NCBI GenBank assembly: GCA_025531455.1
Contig: JAMYHL010000109.1
Location: 1 to 64,000 of the forward strand
Direction: 5' to 3'
From: Apiotrichum sp. Y4204
Lineage: Eukaryota > Basidiomycota > Tremellomycetes > Trichosporonales > Trichosporonaceae
DNA: 64,000 bases
Each line of letters begins with the position of its first letter. The stretch's first letter is position 1. Below, one piece after another: positions 22,298 to 32,506 of the stretch. A program made the translations under genes and the position numbers. The notes below the pieces were generated by a model, which was not told the DNA's origin, made no database searches, and saw only the letters and a program-made list of their open reading frames with translations.

Positions 22298-23119
22298 CTA
22301 CTCCGAGGGCGCCTGCCACACGGGCTGAGCCTCGGGGTCGTTTGACGGCGGCTGCATTGTGCTTTTGTCAGCGAGGATGCGAATCTAAAGGGAGGCGCGC
22401 AAGACCAAACAAGGATCAAGATCAAGGTCTCAGACCCGCATGGTCGCACTTCACACTCTCCACCAGCCACTCCATTCTCCACTCACCTGGGAGGCTCGAA
22501 GAGGTTGACAAAGTTGAGGCCAATGTACACGAGGCCAATGAAGCCGACGACCGAGCCGCACACGTAGAGAATAGTGTAGTAGTTGAGCATCAGAACGCCG
22601 AGGAGGAGGTAGACTGTGGTCAAAGTCAGAGGGGATCATAGCCACCACATGTGCGCTACTATACTCACAGACACCGCGTCCGATGAACGAGTGCATAAAG
22701 CTCGCATACTTGTGCACGAGCGCCTTCTGCTGCTCGGTCGGCGTGCGCACCTCGAGGAAGATGATGAGAGCGCCGGCGCTGCCGTCAGCCCTAGGAGCAA
22801 AGCGGCTTGGGATCCATGACTCTTTGAACGTAGAGCCATATCTTCACTCACATCACCTCGTAGATGCCGATAATGATACTCGAGAACGAGTGGTTGATAA
22901 GAGAGCCGACGCCGCCCGCGATAGCGAGACCGCCGACCGCGCTGGGGTCAGCATGGAAGTACACGAAAGATGTGTGCGTGTTTCTGAACCCGGTCTGTCA
23001 CCACCTGGGGGACGGGCTTGGGACGCGCTCTCCTCACATGTTCACGATCCTGGCGTCAGCGCAATAACAGTAGCCACATACCGCATCAGCTCGGCGGGGT
23101 TCTGCATGATCCGGTCCAT
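22298..23119 (-). CDS. Tvp15/COPI-associated four-TM Golgi membrane protein
   Basis: Member of the COPI_assoc family (yeast Tvp15), small multi-span proteins of late Golgi vesicles. Six exons (23119-23082, 23049-23038, 22941-22852, 22778-22669, 22613-22487, 22361-22298) join in phase to 146 residues, matching Tvp15 length. Segments: RIVNIAVGGLAIAGG, HSFSSIIIGIYEVIAGALIIFLEVRTP, the family core YASFMHSFIGRGVFYLLLGVLML, and a last membrane helix GFIGLVYIGLNFV. The short tail ends PVWQAPSE. Exon 2 is only 12 nt, yet the residues it helps encode (RIVNI) fit the family start. The last intron ends CTGACAAAAG. Function in vesicle traffic is inferred from the family. Confidence 0.82.
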
Positions 23120-23656
23120 GGTTGCGATGGAGAGAGGGAGGGTATGATAATGACGCGTCTGAAGTTAACAATGACGGTCGACATGCAAGGATGTCGACGT
23201 GCTCGATGATGGCACACACTGACGTCCCAACACAGGACAAGGCCCGGGAAGGCCCAGGTTGCGGTGGAATCCCACGTGCCGGAAGCCACGTGTGTGACCC
23301 TGAATTCGCACTGCCAGGACCAGAGCCGCCCTGAGATATCTGAGATCCAAAGCCAACGGAGTTCCATCGATTCCGTTCGATCTGTTCCCAACTGGCACAG
23401 AACAATGGCCTGCAATGCTCTCTTCAAGCCAACGTCGGGAAGAACGACTCGAGACTGCTTACATGACTGGAGAGCCCTTGTCGAGTGGAGTCAAACGCAG
23501 ATCCCCCTGACAACGATCACACTGCAGATCGTCCTGTCGTGATCGACAAGCAGCAGCAGGCCCTGTAAATCCCGTCGATCCACTCGGATTAGCAGGCACC
23601 CGCTCCTCAGCGCCTGAAGCTTCTTGTACAGTCTCTAAGAATACATACATTGGCTA
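23120..23656. other. intergenic region 5' of Tvp15-like gene
   Basis: A 537-nt stretch between two minus-strand genes, containing the promoter of the Tvp15-like gene and the 3' flank of GPN3. A GAATTCGCA and palindromic ATTCCGTTCGAT word are visible but have no clear meaning. Confidence 0.35.
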
Positions 23657-24722
23657 CTAGTAGTCAAGCTCGGCTGCCGTCAGCACACGGTACTCTCTGC
23701 CAGACTCACCCTCCTCTAGCTCCTTTGGCATCTTTGGCTCTTCGTCCTCGCCGTACTGCATCATGTTGTCAATGTGGCTAAGTACAGTGTTGATGCTGTC
23801 CTCGTCCTGCACGTCCAAAGGAAGGAAGGACACAATGTTCTGGTCCTCGATGAGGCTGACGACTGCGCGGTTGAGATTGTGAAACTTTTCGTTTGTCTGC
23901 GCATTCACGTCGTCGAGGAGCAGCGCAGGGTCTGGGTCGAGGTAGCGGCCAATTTCGCGGCGGATGCGGCCCTTGTCGTCCTTGACAAGGTCCATCTTGC
24001 TCATCAGACACAGCATCGGGATGCCGAGCGAGAGCATGCAGCTCATCGCGGAGAGGACGCCGGCGAAGAACTTTGCCTTGTCCTGCATGAACTGCGACTC
24101 GAGGAGGTAGACTGCCGATGTGCGGAAATTGAGGCGCGTCTGGAGAAACTGGGAGAGCTGGGGAAGAAGCGGAATGTGTGTGTAGAGCTCAATCTGGCCC
24201 GGGCAGTCGATGATGAGGTACTCATCCTCATAGTCGCCAAGCTCTTCCTCCAGCCAGTCAAGATTGTTGAGAAGGTACCTGGTGTCAATGTGGTGATGCA
24301 GGACAGACTGGAGTAAGACGGCAGGCATGGCACCGGCAGAGGTTAATCAAAAAGGCAGCTACCACTTGGCTTCAGACTACAGCCTGCACTCTTGACAGCG
24401 GCTGCAGCATCGTTTGGGACATACCACACACGATCGGTGGTGCGATACCCAATGCCCATCCTCCCAGCTATCGCCTTCTCACTCACTCAAAACAGTATAT
24501 CAACCCGCCGTTCGGCCCAAACTCGAGCTCCTCCATGACATCCTGCAGCGAGATGAGGTCGCGAATATCGAGTGCGGGCTTGTACTCAAAGTTCTCCGCC
24601 GCCGGATCGAGATTTACGAGGTGGACCTGCCGCCCGAGTGTCTGAGCGTGTGTGATCAATCCCGCACAAAACGTCGACTTGCCCGCCCCCGCCGGGCCCG
24701 TCACGAGAACCGCGTAGCGCAT
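23657..24722 (-). CDS. GPN3: GPN-loop GTPase 3
   Basis: A GTPase needed for assembly and nuclear import of RNA polymerase II. Two exons (24722-24487 and 24278-23657) give 285 residues, the normal size. The P-loop GPAGAGKST is at residues 9-17, NLDPAAE follows, and the diagnostic Gly-Pro-Asn insertion is at 69-71 (FGPNGG), just before the intron. G3 reads [11 protein letters not shown] and G4 SKMDL. The acidic C-terminus ([17 protein letters not shown]) is typical of Gpn3 rather than Gpn2. The start is set by the ATG that places the P-loop 8 residues in, as in orthologues. It is divergent from the PPGG-motif gene by 325 nt. Confidence 0.95.
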
Positions 24723-25047
24723 GGTGTTGAGGTGCAAGGAGTGGTGCGAGTGGTGCAGTGGCGACTGTTGAGAACGACTTTGTACGCATAAAGACTTCTT
24801 CATTTGCGCATCTCCGTCATCGTTATCGAACATTCTGGCCAGCTTTCCCACGGTGGATTTAGGGAGTTCGGACCTCGGACCACTCCGGCCACAGCGCACA
24901 CGCCAGCCCGGATGGCCCTCTTTGTGAGCTTATGAGTGTGTGCGCTTGTGGTCCCTGCCGGATGCCGTCACGACGACAGAGTCGCGACCAGGTGGTTTTT
25001 TCGCATTGCCAGCATTTGTTGTTTCTCTATCATTCACTACACACACA
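24723..25047. other. divergent promoter region GPN3 / PPGG-motif gene
   Basis: A 325-nt region. The right half ends in CACTACACACACAATG, a typical leader for this genome. No TATA box seen. Confidence 0.4.
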
Positions 25048-26310
25048 ATGTCCTCGACTCCGCAGAAAGAGTGCGTGTGCGCCGCGCACGAGTGACATAC
25101 TTATCCCAGCCCCTTCACCTTCACCCCGATCCACCCGTTCGACATGGAGCAGCCCAAGTCCTGGTGCGTAGCGGCTTGCTTTGCTGACTGTTGCTGCTGT
25201 ACTGACCCCGCAGGGCTGCGACCATCGGTGCGTGTCTTGACAGCTGACTGTTTGGCTGTTCTCCCGGCCTACTAGCTGCTGCCCGCTGATTTGTACACAT
25301 GGTACTGACAGACAACAGGGCAGCTCAACTGGGACAAGTGGGTGGTTTGTACGAGGCAGGACTGACGCCAGCGACAAGATTGTGTTCTCGAAGCGCTCGC
25401 TGCTCGAGTTCCTCAAGTAGGTTTGCGCCGCCGGCGGCAACTGACCCCAGGTCGTGCCAGGTGACCGTCAACACGAACAACACGGAGATTGCAAAGCTGG
25501 TATGATCTGCGTGGAGCGCTGTCGCGTTCTGCTCAACATCTTGCATGCTGACACAGTCTCCTTTGTGATCGCCTACAGCCTAGTGAGTGTCATGAAGCAT
25601 TGTGTTCCCCTTCATCTAACCCCCAGAGTACGCCACTTTTGGTCGCTTCTCGAAGGCCGCCACCGACGCCGCTGTCCGCGACCTCGTCGACGTATGTCTT
25701 GCCACCCACGATGCCCTGACCTTCTCTCTGACACACAGGCTGAGATCGCCGACCCCTCGCGCGGTGATGAGGACCAGAGCAACGGTAACAGCGGCTCGCG
25801 CCCCTCGCGCAAGGTTGTCGACCCTCCGGGAGGCAAGCAGAGCCTGAACGTCTACGGCAACGAGTACCAGGAAGAGGACGCTCTCTCGCTCGCCCCCTGT
25901 CCCAGCGGTGACGGCTTTGACGTCGACGTCGATCGCATGCAGCACATGAAGCTGCACGTCGACTCCGAGGTCGACGGCGGTGCCACCATCACGGACATTG
26001 ACGACAAGGACAAGGCGGCCCAGGCAGACAAGGCTGACAAGGCCGACAAGACGGACGCCAAGACCGACCGTGTCACCAACCCGCCGCCCAATTTCCGCCC
26101 TACCCGCAAGGTGCACCAGGCGCCCGGCGGCGCCACGTCGATTGGCGCGGCCTTCTTCGGCGGCTACGAGGACGAGACGGCCGAGGACCGCGAGGCCGCG
26201 CGTGCCCCGACCGGCGGCAAGAAGCCTGCGGGCCAGCAGGTGAGTCGGCCGAGAGTGCTGATCGCGGTAGGAGTTGGAGCTGACGACAGTCGAGCGGTGG
26301 CCTCTGGTAG
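25048..26310 (+). CDS. uncharacterised protein with two PPGG/APGG motifs
   Basis: I do not recognise this protein with certainty. Likely exons: 25048-25070, 25110-25163, 25214-25227, 25319-25337, 25372-25416, 25451-25499, an unresolved junction between 25500 and 25626, then 25627-25691, 25739-26239 and 26290-26310. The N-terminus (PFTFTPIHPFDMEQPKSW) continues through tiny exons of 14 and 19 nt in one frame. The middle is well mixed (YATFGRFSKAATDAAVRDLVD). The C-terminal half is hydrophilic, with two similar motifs, SRKVVDPPGGKQS and TRKVHQAPGGATS, each followed by Asn/Gly-rich residues, and an Asp/Lys/Ala repeat between. The paired motifs recall Jupiter/HN1-type microtubule-associated proteins, but that is only a resemblance. 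The final exon encodes SSGGLW. Splice details around residues 65-75 need transcript data. Confidence 0.6.
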
Positions 26311-27327
26311 ACGTATGTAGGGCCTGTAGAGTGCATTCATGCGACATGGTATCGAGGTTATTGCGAGACATGATCGTCTCCATATGGAGTCGCGGTGCCT
26401 GTGGTGTATTGAGGAGTTCTGACGTCGACTATCACGATTGACGCAGCTAATACTCTAGTGTCTCGACTCGACTAGGGGGTCAGCGCGAGGACAGCATGTA
26501 CACGTCGCCTAGGCCCGCGCGACTTGTACCTGTTCCTCTACGCCTGCAGAGGCAACCCGCGGCCAGCCAGGGCTATCTGACCGACTCTCTGACTTATAAT
26601 GACCTCTCCGGCATCACCACCCCAAGAAATGTGTATATGCCCAATCGAAATTGTTCACGACCTTGTGGGAGCGGACTCACGCATATCTTTTTGGAGAGGC
26701 TCACGAGCTGCTGCGCCACTATCTCGGATCAGACTGCCTTTTGACTCCAGATCTCCGCGATCTGGTGATCTGGTGGGGACTCCGTTTTTGTGTTGTTCAT
26801 GAGACATATCTCTGAAGTGCAAGGACCAGTAGCCAGATCCGCTTTGTGCGGATTGATCCTGCGCACAGGTGCCTGCTGTACAATCTACCTCTGTCACAGG
26901 CCAGGTAGTCGACCAGCTCTCGAGTTGGTACGACAGGGCCAGACTTTAGATCAGTAGAAGTACGCTCCAGCATCCGAGATCTGACCCAAGATCCACAAAG
27001 CACAGTATGCACTCTGTTTCCACTGCACCGCAAGCACAAATTATAAGGTGTCCCGCTCGGCGGCTGTGCGTTTCACGAAGCATCGGTGAGTTTCAGCTAG
27101 TGCCAGGAACGTGGAACAAAGGGGCAAGAAGGAGAGCAGCAGATGTGTGCGGAGTCGTGTGCAAAGAGGAGAACGTTAGTGTTCGCCTCATTGCATTGCA
27201 CCGCACCGCCGCTCCTCGCGAGGCACGAGTTGGATCTAGTGGGAAGATCCAAGAAGGTAGCGAGCGGCGTAGTGTGCAGCCCAAACGAGACTCGAGCAAT
27301 GGCACTGACTGGGAGTCCAGAAACACA
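26311..27327. other. gene-free stretch upstream of protease
   Basis: About 1 kb. No coding frame with domain or splice support. GATC-containing words are frequent (AGATCTCCGCGATCTGGTGATCTGG at 26749-26773), but they do not form a regular array. The right end carries the protease promoter. Confidence 0.4.
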
Positions 27328-27335
27328 TATAAATA
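27328..27335 (+). promoter_or_regulatory. TATA box of the aspartic protease gene
   Basis: TATAAATA lies 46 nt before the ATG, in an otherwise GC-rich region. Spacing and sequence fit a core promoter TATA element for a regulated gene; most other genes in the window lack one. Confidence 0.55.
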
Positions 27336-27380
27336 CAAACACGGAGACAGAGAAAACACCTGTATCCCACAATACTCGCG

Positions 27381-28803
27381 ATGCTCGTCTCCACCCTTCT
27401 CGTCCTCGCGCTGACTGCGACGGCGAGCCCCACTCCCCCAGGCCTCACGCGCCGCACCACGCCGGGTCGCGAACCGCTCAGCCTCCCCATCACCCATCAG
27501 GCGGGACATGTGCTACGCAAGCGCGCCGCAAACAACGAGCCCGTCGCTGCGCCGCTGCTTAACCCGTACGATGATTGGCAGTACCAGATCGAGCTGGCGT
27601 TTGGGTGAGTATTTGTGGAGTCCATCGCTCGTGCCGAGTGCTGACCGCAGCTCCCCGCCGCAGCCCATCAAGCTCGTCCTCGACACCGGTTCGCCAACGC
27701 TGTGGGCCATCGGGCAAGGGTGTAATTCCACCTCCTGCGCGTCAGCCGCGCGCTTCGACACTGCCAAGTCGACGAGCTTCAAGCCGAGCGACGAGGGCGC
27801 AGTGCTTCGTTACGGATCCGGGAACGTCACTGGCTATTGGGCAGAGGACGTAGTAACTATCGGGGCCCTGTCCGCGCCGGTGGAGCTCGTCGTCGCCAAC
27901 TACACGTATATTGCGCCAACTGGAAGCGACAAAGACATTCAGGTGCAAGGCATCTTGGGACTAGGCCGCACGATCAACAGGAAGACCGAGTTGGGGAGGG
28001 CGTGGCCCGAGCCCGCGTGGAAGCGCATGCTAAAAGACGGCGAGTTCGAGACCCACGAGTTTGGAATCTACCTTGAACGCGACGCCTTCCGGGACAACGG
28101 GAACGCCTCACGCATCCCCGGTGGAGAGTTTACTCTGGGGGGATACAACAAGGCGCTCGTCGAGGGTGAGTTTAACCGCCTCGACCTCGCAAAACTCAAC
28201 TCGACGTACTGGACCGTCGGGATGGAGGGGTTCAGCGTCGGGGGCAAGAATGTCTCGGTCGGCACGCAAAAAGTGGCTGTTCTCGACACCGGCGCAAGCG
28301 CCTCGTTCGGCCCCGACGAGTATGTCCGCGAGCTGTACAGCAACGTTACCGGTGCGCGGCGCGTGCTCAGGGGCCAGCAGGTGTGGTACACGTTCCCGTG
28401 CGAGTCGATCTACGGCCTCGACGTGAAGCTTGCGTTTAATGGGGTAGAGTACGCCGTCCACCCGAGCGATCTGGCAGACGACGCGCGCCCGTTTGAAATC
28501 CCCAACAGCGAGAGCTGCGTCGGAACCGTTATCGCCGCGACGTTTGGCAACCTCGTTGGCGACCCCGACCTCCACTGGCTCCTCGGCGCCAACTTCCTCA
28601 AGAACGTGTATACCACGTACTCGGACGACCCGCCGTATGTCGGCATGGCGCACCTCACCGAGGCGGCGAACAAGCGTGACCCCAAGTGGACGAGCGCCCC
28701 GCAGAACGGCACAGAGAGCGGAAACGCCACCACGACCGCTCCCGAGGAGACTCCCAGCGCCACCGGTGTGCCGAGCACCACGTCCGTGGACCCCGCAAAG
28801 TAA
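27381..28803 (+). CDS. secreted pepsin-family aspartic protease (A1)
   Basis: Exons 27381-27604 and 27651-28803 encode 458 residues. A hydrophobic signal peptide (residues 1-16, LVSTLLVLALTATASP) is followed by a propeptide with dibasic KR sites (near residue 47) that suggest Kex2-type processing. The first catalytic triad is DTGS at residues 86-89 (IKLVLDTGSPTLWAIG) and the second is DTGA at about 287 (VAVLDTGASASFG). The hydrophobic-Gly and HWLLGANFLKNVYTTY blocks are typical of pepsin C-lobes. Several NxS/T sites are present. The C-terminus is a Thr/Ser/Pro tail without a hydrophobic GPI signal, so the enzyme is probably released or wall-held by glycans. A role in nutrient peptide supply with the neighbouring PTR2 gene is possible but unproven. 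Confidence 0.9.
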
Positions 28804-30591
28804 GAAGTAGAGTAACTCCAAAGACATTGATAGTATAATTCAGGCTGTCATGCATGCCTAGAAGCCGTATCTGGGGCGAGGCGTTGTGGGGCGCGTGGGG
28901 GCGCATTCCTTGGTTGGGATGATAAGACCACTCATGTGGGTCGCAGACGTCATAAGCGAGGCGGTGTGCGCCACGATAGAGATGGAGATACAGTACGCAT
29001 GATACAACTGTGCCGTTCTGAGAGCACACAAGTCTATATCGAGCCGGTTCGCTTCACACTCAGAGACTGAAGGCCTCGGAATCACGGCAATGATGCGCCA
29101 TGTGCGACCAGGTATGGTAAGCTTCGTACTTCGTATCCAGCGGGGCTGCATCCGGCTAAAACGCAGTCTGTGCACAGTGCCCCCGCTGCTGCGAAGACTT
29201 CCCCGCGTGTGAGAAACCCGTCCGTGTCCGATTTCGTGGGGCCGCTGTCACTCCTCGACGGGCTCTGAGGTGACGACTGGGATATGAGCGGCCCCGTGTC
29301 GGCCAGTGCCGTTGGCGACTGTGATCGCGCAGAGGCCCCGCGCCGGCCCCACGGTGTGTGCGGCGCGCAGCGCAACGTTGTGGAGATTCATCGTCATACA
29401 CCCCCTCATGTCTTGGTGTCTCGTTGAGCGCGACCGGAACTTGGCAGACCATTATCAGAGCTATATTTAGATGACGTATCTTGTGTGGATGGTGTGCCTC
29501 GTTGTACCTCTGCCACTTCCGTCACGCCTCGATGCGGAGCTCGACTAATACAGCTCGTGAGCGGCGCCCAACTGCACATTTTGCGAAACAGAGTTGGCAG
29601 ATACACGATTGTCATGTCACGACAATTGTACGACAACAATGCACAAGTGTGGCGGCACCACGCGGTGCCACCTGACGACCGAATCCGGCCGCGCCGAATT
29701 GCCCGACATACCGTACCGGCGGTACCCGTATCAGCACCTGTCGGTTCCGACCAGATACGGGGATGGCGCGATCAAGGGAGCGCTGCGGCAACGCGCTTTT
29801 GGCGTAGCACTAGGCCTGGATCGCTCGGTGCAAAGGGTTGTTCAGTTGCCAGATATAACACCCTCCGACTGACCGAGCTACTGACCCTGCTCTGCTGCCT
29901 GCTTCCCAAGGGGACGTGCTTCATGATCTCAGATCTCAGACATGGGGCCATGTGGTGCTTATGAGCAGCGGACCGGCAGCCACATATTCATGTTCCAACT
30001 CTCCGCGCTCCACTGATTTGCCATGTTGGCCACCAGTCAGCTGGTCTTGTTTGGTTTGGTGACCTCCCCGTTCTCGAGTAGCGGCGCAATCTCCATTCCT
30101 GGCCTGATGCCCCCTCGTGTGGCTTGGCGTCGCTAAATAAAACTCTGGTTTGCCGGAAAGAGAGCAAGTGCCTGAAAGGCCCAAGGATGACGAGGTGCAA
30201 AGTGCTCGTGTGGAGCCCGGTATCCGTGCATCGACTGCCTTTTCGCCCTCTGCCGAGCAAGATTAGCTCGCGGCAGATGGTACAGGTGTGGGTTGCACCC
30301 AAAAACTAGTGTGGGGTTTGTACTCTTGACCTCTAGTTCCTGGTCGCAACGAGACGCAATGCTGAGGCCCCAAGCACGCAACTGACACTCTCTGATTCTT
30401 CTCTGAGTTCTGACGGCTAGCGGCCAATGGGGGTTTGCACGCTGGCTCCAGGATGGGAACGCATTAAGAGATAAGTAGCTCGTGACATGAGAGACTGACC
30501 CCCACCTGATCGACCCATCTCCATTCTTTTGAACCTCATACATAGTGAGAAACACCCTTGCCCGATCCCCTAGCAGCACCGCAACACAACC
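28804..30591. other. gene-free stretch between protease and PTR2 genes
   Basis: About 1.8 kb with short frames on both strands that lack domains. No repeat family, tRNA or transposon end is visible. A CACACCCTTGC-type leader and a run of A/C precede the PTR2 ATG. Long upstream regions are common for regulated transporters. Confidence 0.4.
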
Positions 30592-32506
30592 ATGGCTGGC
30601 CTGGGCACCGACGACGTTGTCAACGCGGCCCTTGCAGGTGCGCCAAACACCTTCAAGGACGGGGCACACATGCCACACCTCTATAAGGATGAGAAGCCGG
30701 TCGAAGCCGGACACATCTCTGTTGGATCGCCCCACGACGACCCCGATGACCCCCACTACGGCGACGAGTTCCCCACCGAAGAGGAGACCCGCAGCCTCCG
30801 ACGCGTACCGGACCACATACCATGGGCTACATACTTGATCGCCTACATCGAGTGTGCCGAGCGTTTCAGTTACTATGGCTGCACCGTTGTCTTTACCAAC
30901 TTTATCCAGCAGCCACTCCCGCAGGGTTCAAGGACCGGCGCCGGCTTCTCAAAGCAGTCGGGTGCCCTTGGTATGGGCCAGCGCGCTAGCACTGGTCTCA
31001 CCACGTTCAACCAGTTCTGGGTCTATGTCATTCCCCTCTTTGGCGCGTACGTTGCCGACAAGTGGTGGGGTCGTTACAAGACTATCTGCGTGGCGGTCGG
31101 TATCGCCACTATTGGCCACATTCTTCTCATCATCAGCGCTCTACCCACCGTCTTGGAGCACACCAAGGGCGCTCTCGCCTGTTTCGTTATTGCTATGATC
31201 ATCATGGGCCTGGGTACCGGCGCGTTCAAGTCGAACGTGTCGCCTCTTGTTGCCGAGCAGTACCGCAAGACCCGGCAGTTTGTCCGCACAGACAAGAAGG
31301 GAGAGCGCGTTCTCGTGGACCCTGCGCTCACCTCTGCGCGCATTTACATGGTGAGTGGGAGCTGTGGCAACCTGATCCTTGTGATACATTGCTGACCGCC
31401 AGTGGTTCTACTTCTTCATCAACACTGGTGCGCTTGTCGGCCAAATCGGTATGGTGTACGCGGAGAAGTATGTCGGCTTCTGGCTGTCATACCTTTTGCC
31501 CACCATCGTGTTCCTCACCACTCCGTTTGTTCTCTGGGGCGGCTACCGCTTCTACTACCTGTCTCCTCCTGCGGGTTCAGTCTTGGCTGGTGCCCTTCAC
31601 ATTTTCCGCACTGCCGCTCGCGGCCAGTGGACGTTGAACCCCATCAAGCTGTACCGCCGGATTAGCTCGCCCGACTTTTTCGAACCCGCCAAGCCGAGCA
31701 ACTACATGGCCGTCCACAATGACCGTCCTCGCTGGATGACCTTTAACGACAACTGGGTCGACGAGGTCCGCCGTGGTTTCAAGGCCTGCGCCGTCTTCCT
31801 CTGGTTCCCCATCTACTGGCTCACCTACAACCAGATCAACAACAACCTCACCTCTCAGGCAGCCACCATGAACACGCACGGTCTCCCCAACGACATTCTG
31901 TCCAACCTCGACCCCTTCGCGCTCATCATCCTTATCCCCATCTGCGACTTGTTCATCTACCCTGCGCTCCGCAAGGCTGGCATCCGGTTCACCCCCATCA
32001 AGAAGATCACTCTCGGTTTCTTCACCGGTGCCGCCGCCATGGTCTGGGCAGCTGTTGTCCAGCACTACGTCTACAAGACCAGCCCCTGTGGATACGAGGC
32101 CGCCACTTGCGAGGACGCCAACGGCGACCCCCTCACCTCCCCCCTCAATGTCTGGATTCAGACCGGCTCCTACGTCCTCATCGCTCTCTCCGAGATCCTT
32201 GCTTCGATCACAGGTCTCGAATACGCTTTTACCAAGGCTCCCAAGTCCATGCGCAGTTTGGTTATGGCTGCGTTCCTCTTCATGAGCGCGCTTGCGGCTG
32301 CGATTGGCGAGGCGTTCGTTCCCCTCGTCGAGGACCCACTTTTGGTGTGGAACTACGGTTCCATGGCCGTCCTCGCGTTCTTCGCCGGAATTGGCTTCTG
32401 GTTCACGTTCCGCAAGCTCGACAAGGAGGAGGACGAGCTCAACAACATCGAGGGAGGTCACTTTGACGAATCGCACCCCGTCGAGGACCAAATCGGCAAG
32501 CACTGA
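30592..32506 (+). CDS. PTR2: PTR2-type proton-coupled di/tripeptide transporter
   Basis: A POT/PTR (NPF) family importer in the plasma membrane. Exons 30592-31350 and 31403-32506 encode 620 residues, normal for fungi. The E-x-x-E-R-F-x-Y-Y proton motif is present as ECAERFSYYG near residue 86. The PTR2 signature PLFGAYVADKWWGRYKTI lies at about 147-164, and GAFKSNVSPLVAEQ at about 210. About twelve hydrophobic segments follow, with the usual large cytosolic loop in the middle (residues ~330-400). The N-terminus is acidic and disordered (DDPDDPHYGDEFPTEEE). It lies 1.8 kb downstream of a secreted protease on the same strand, fitting a peptide-scavenging pair, though no shared regulatory element was identified. 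Confidence 0.95.
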
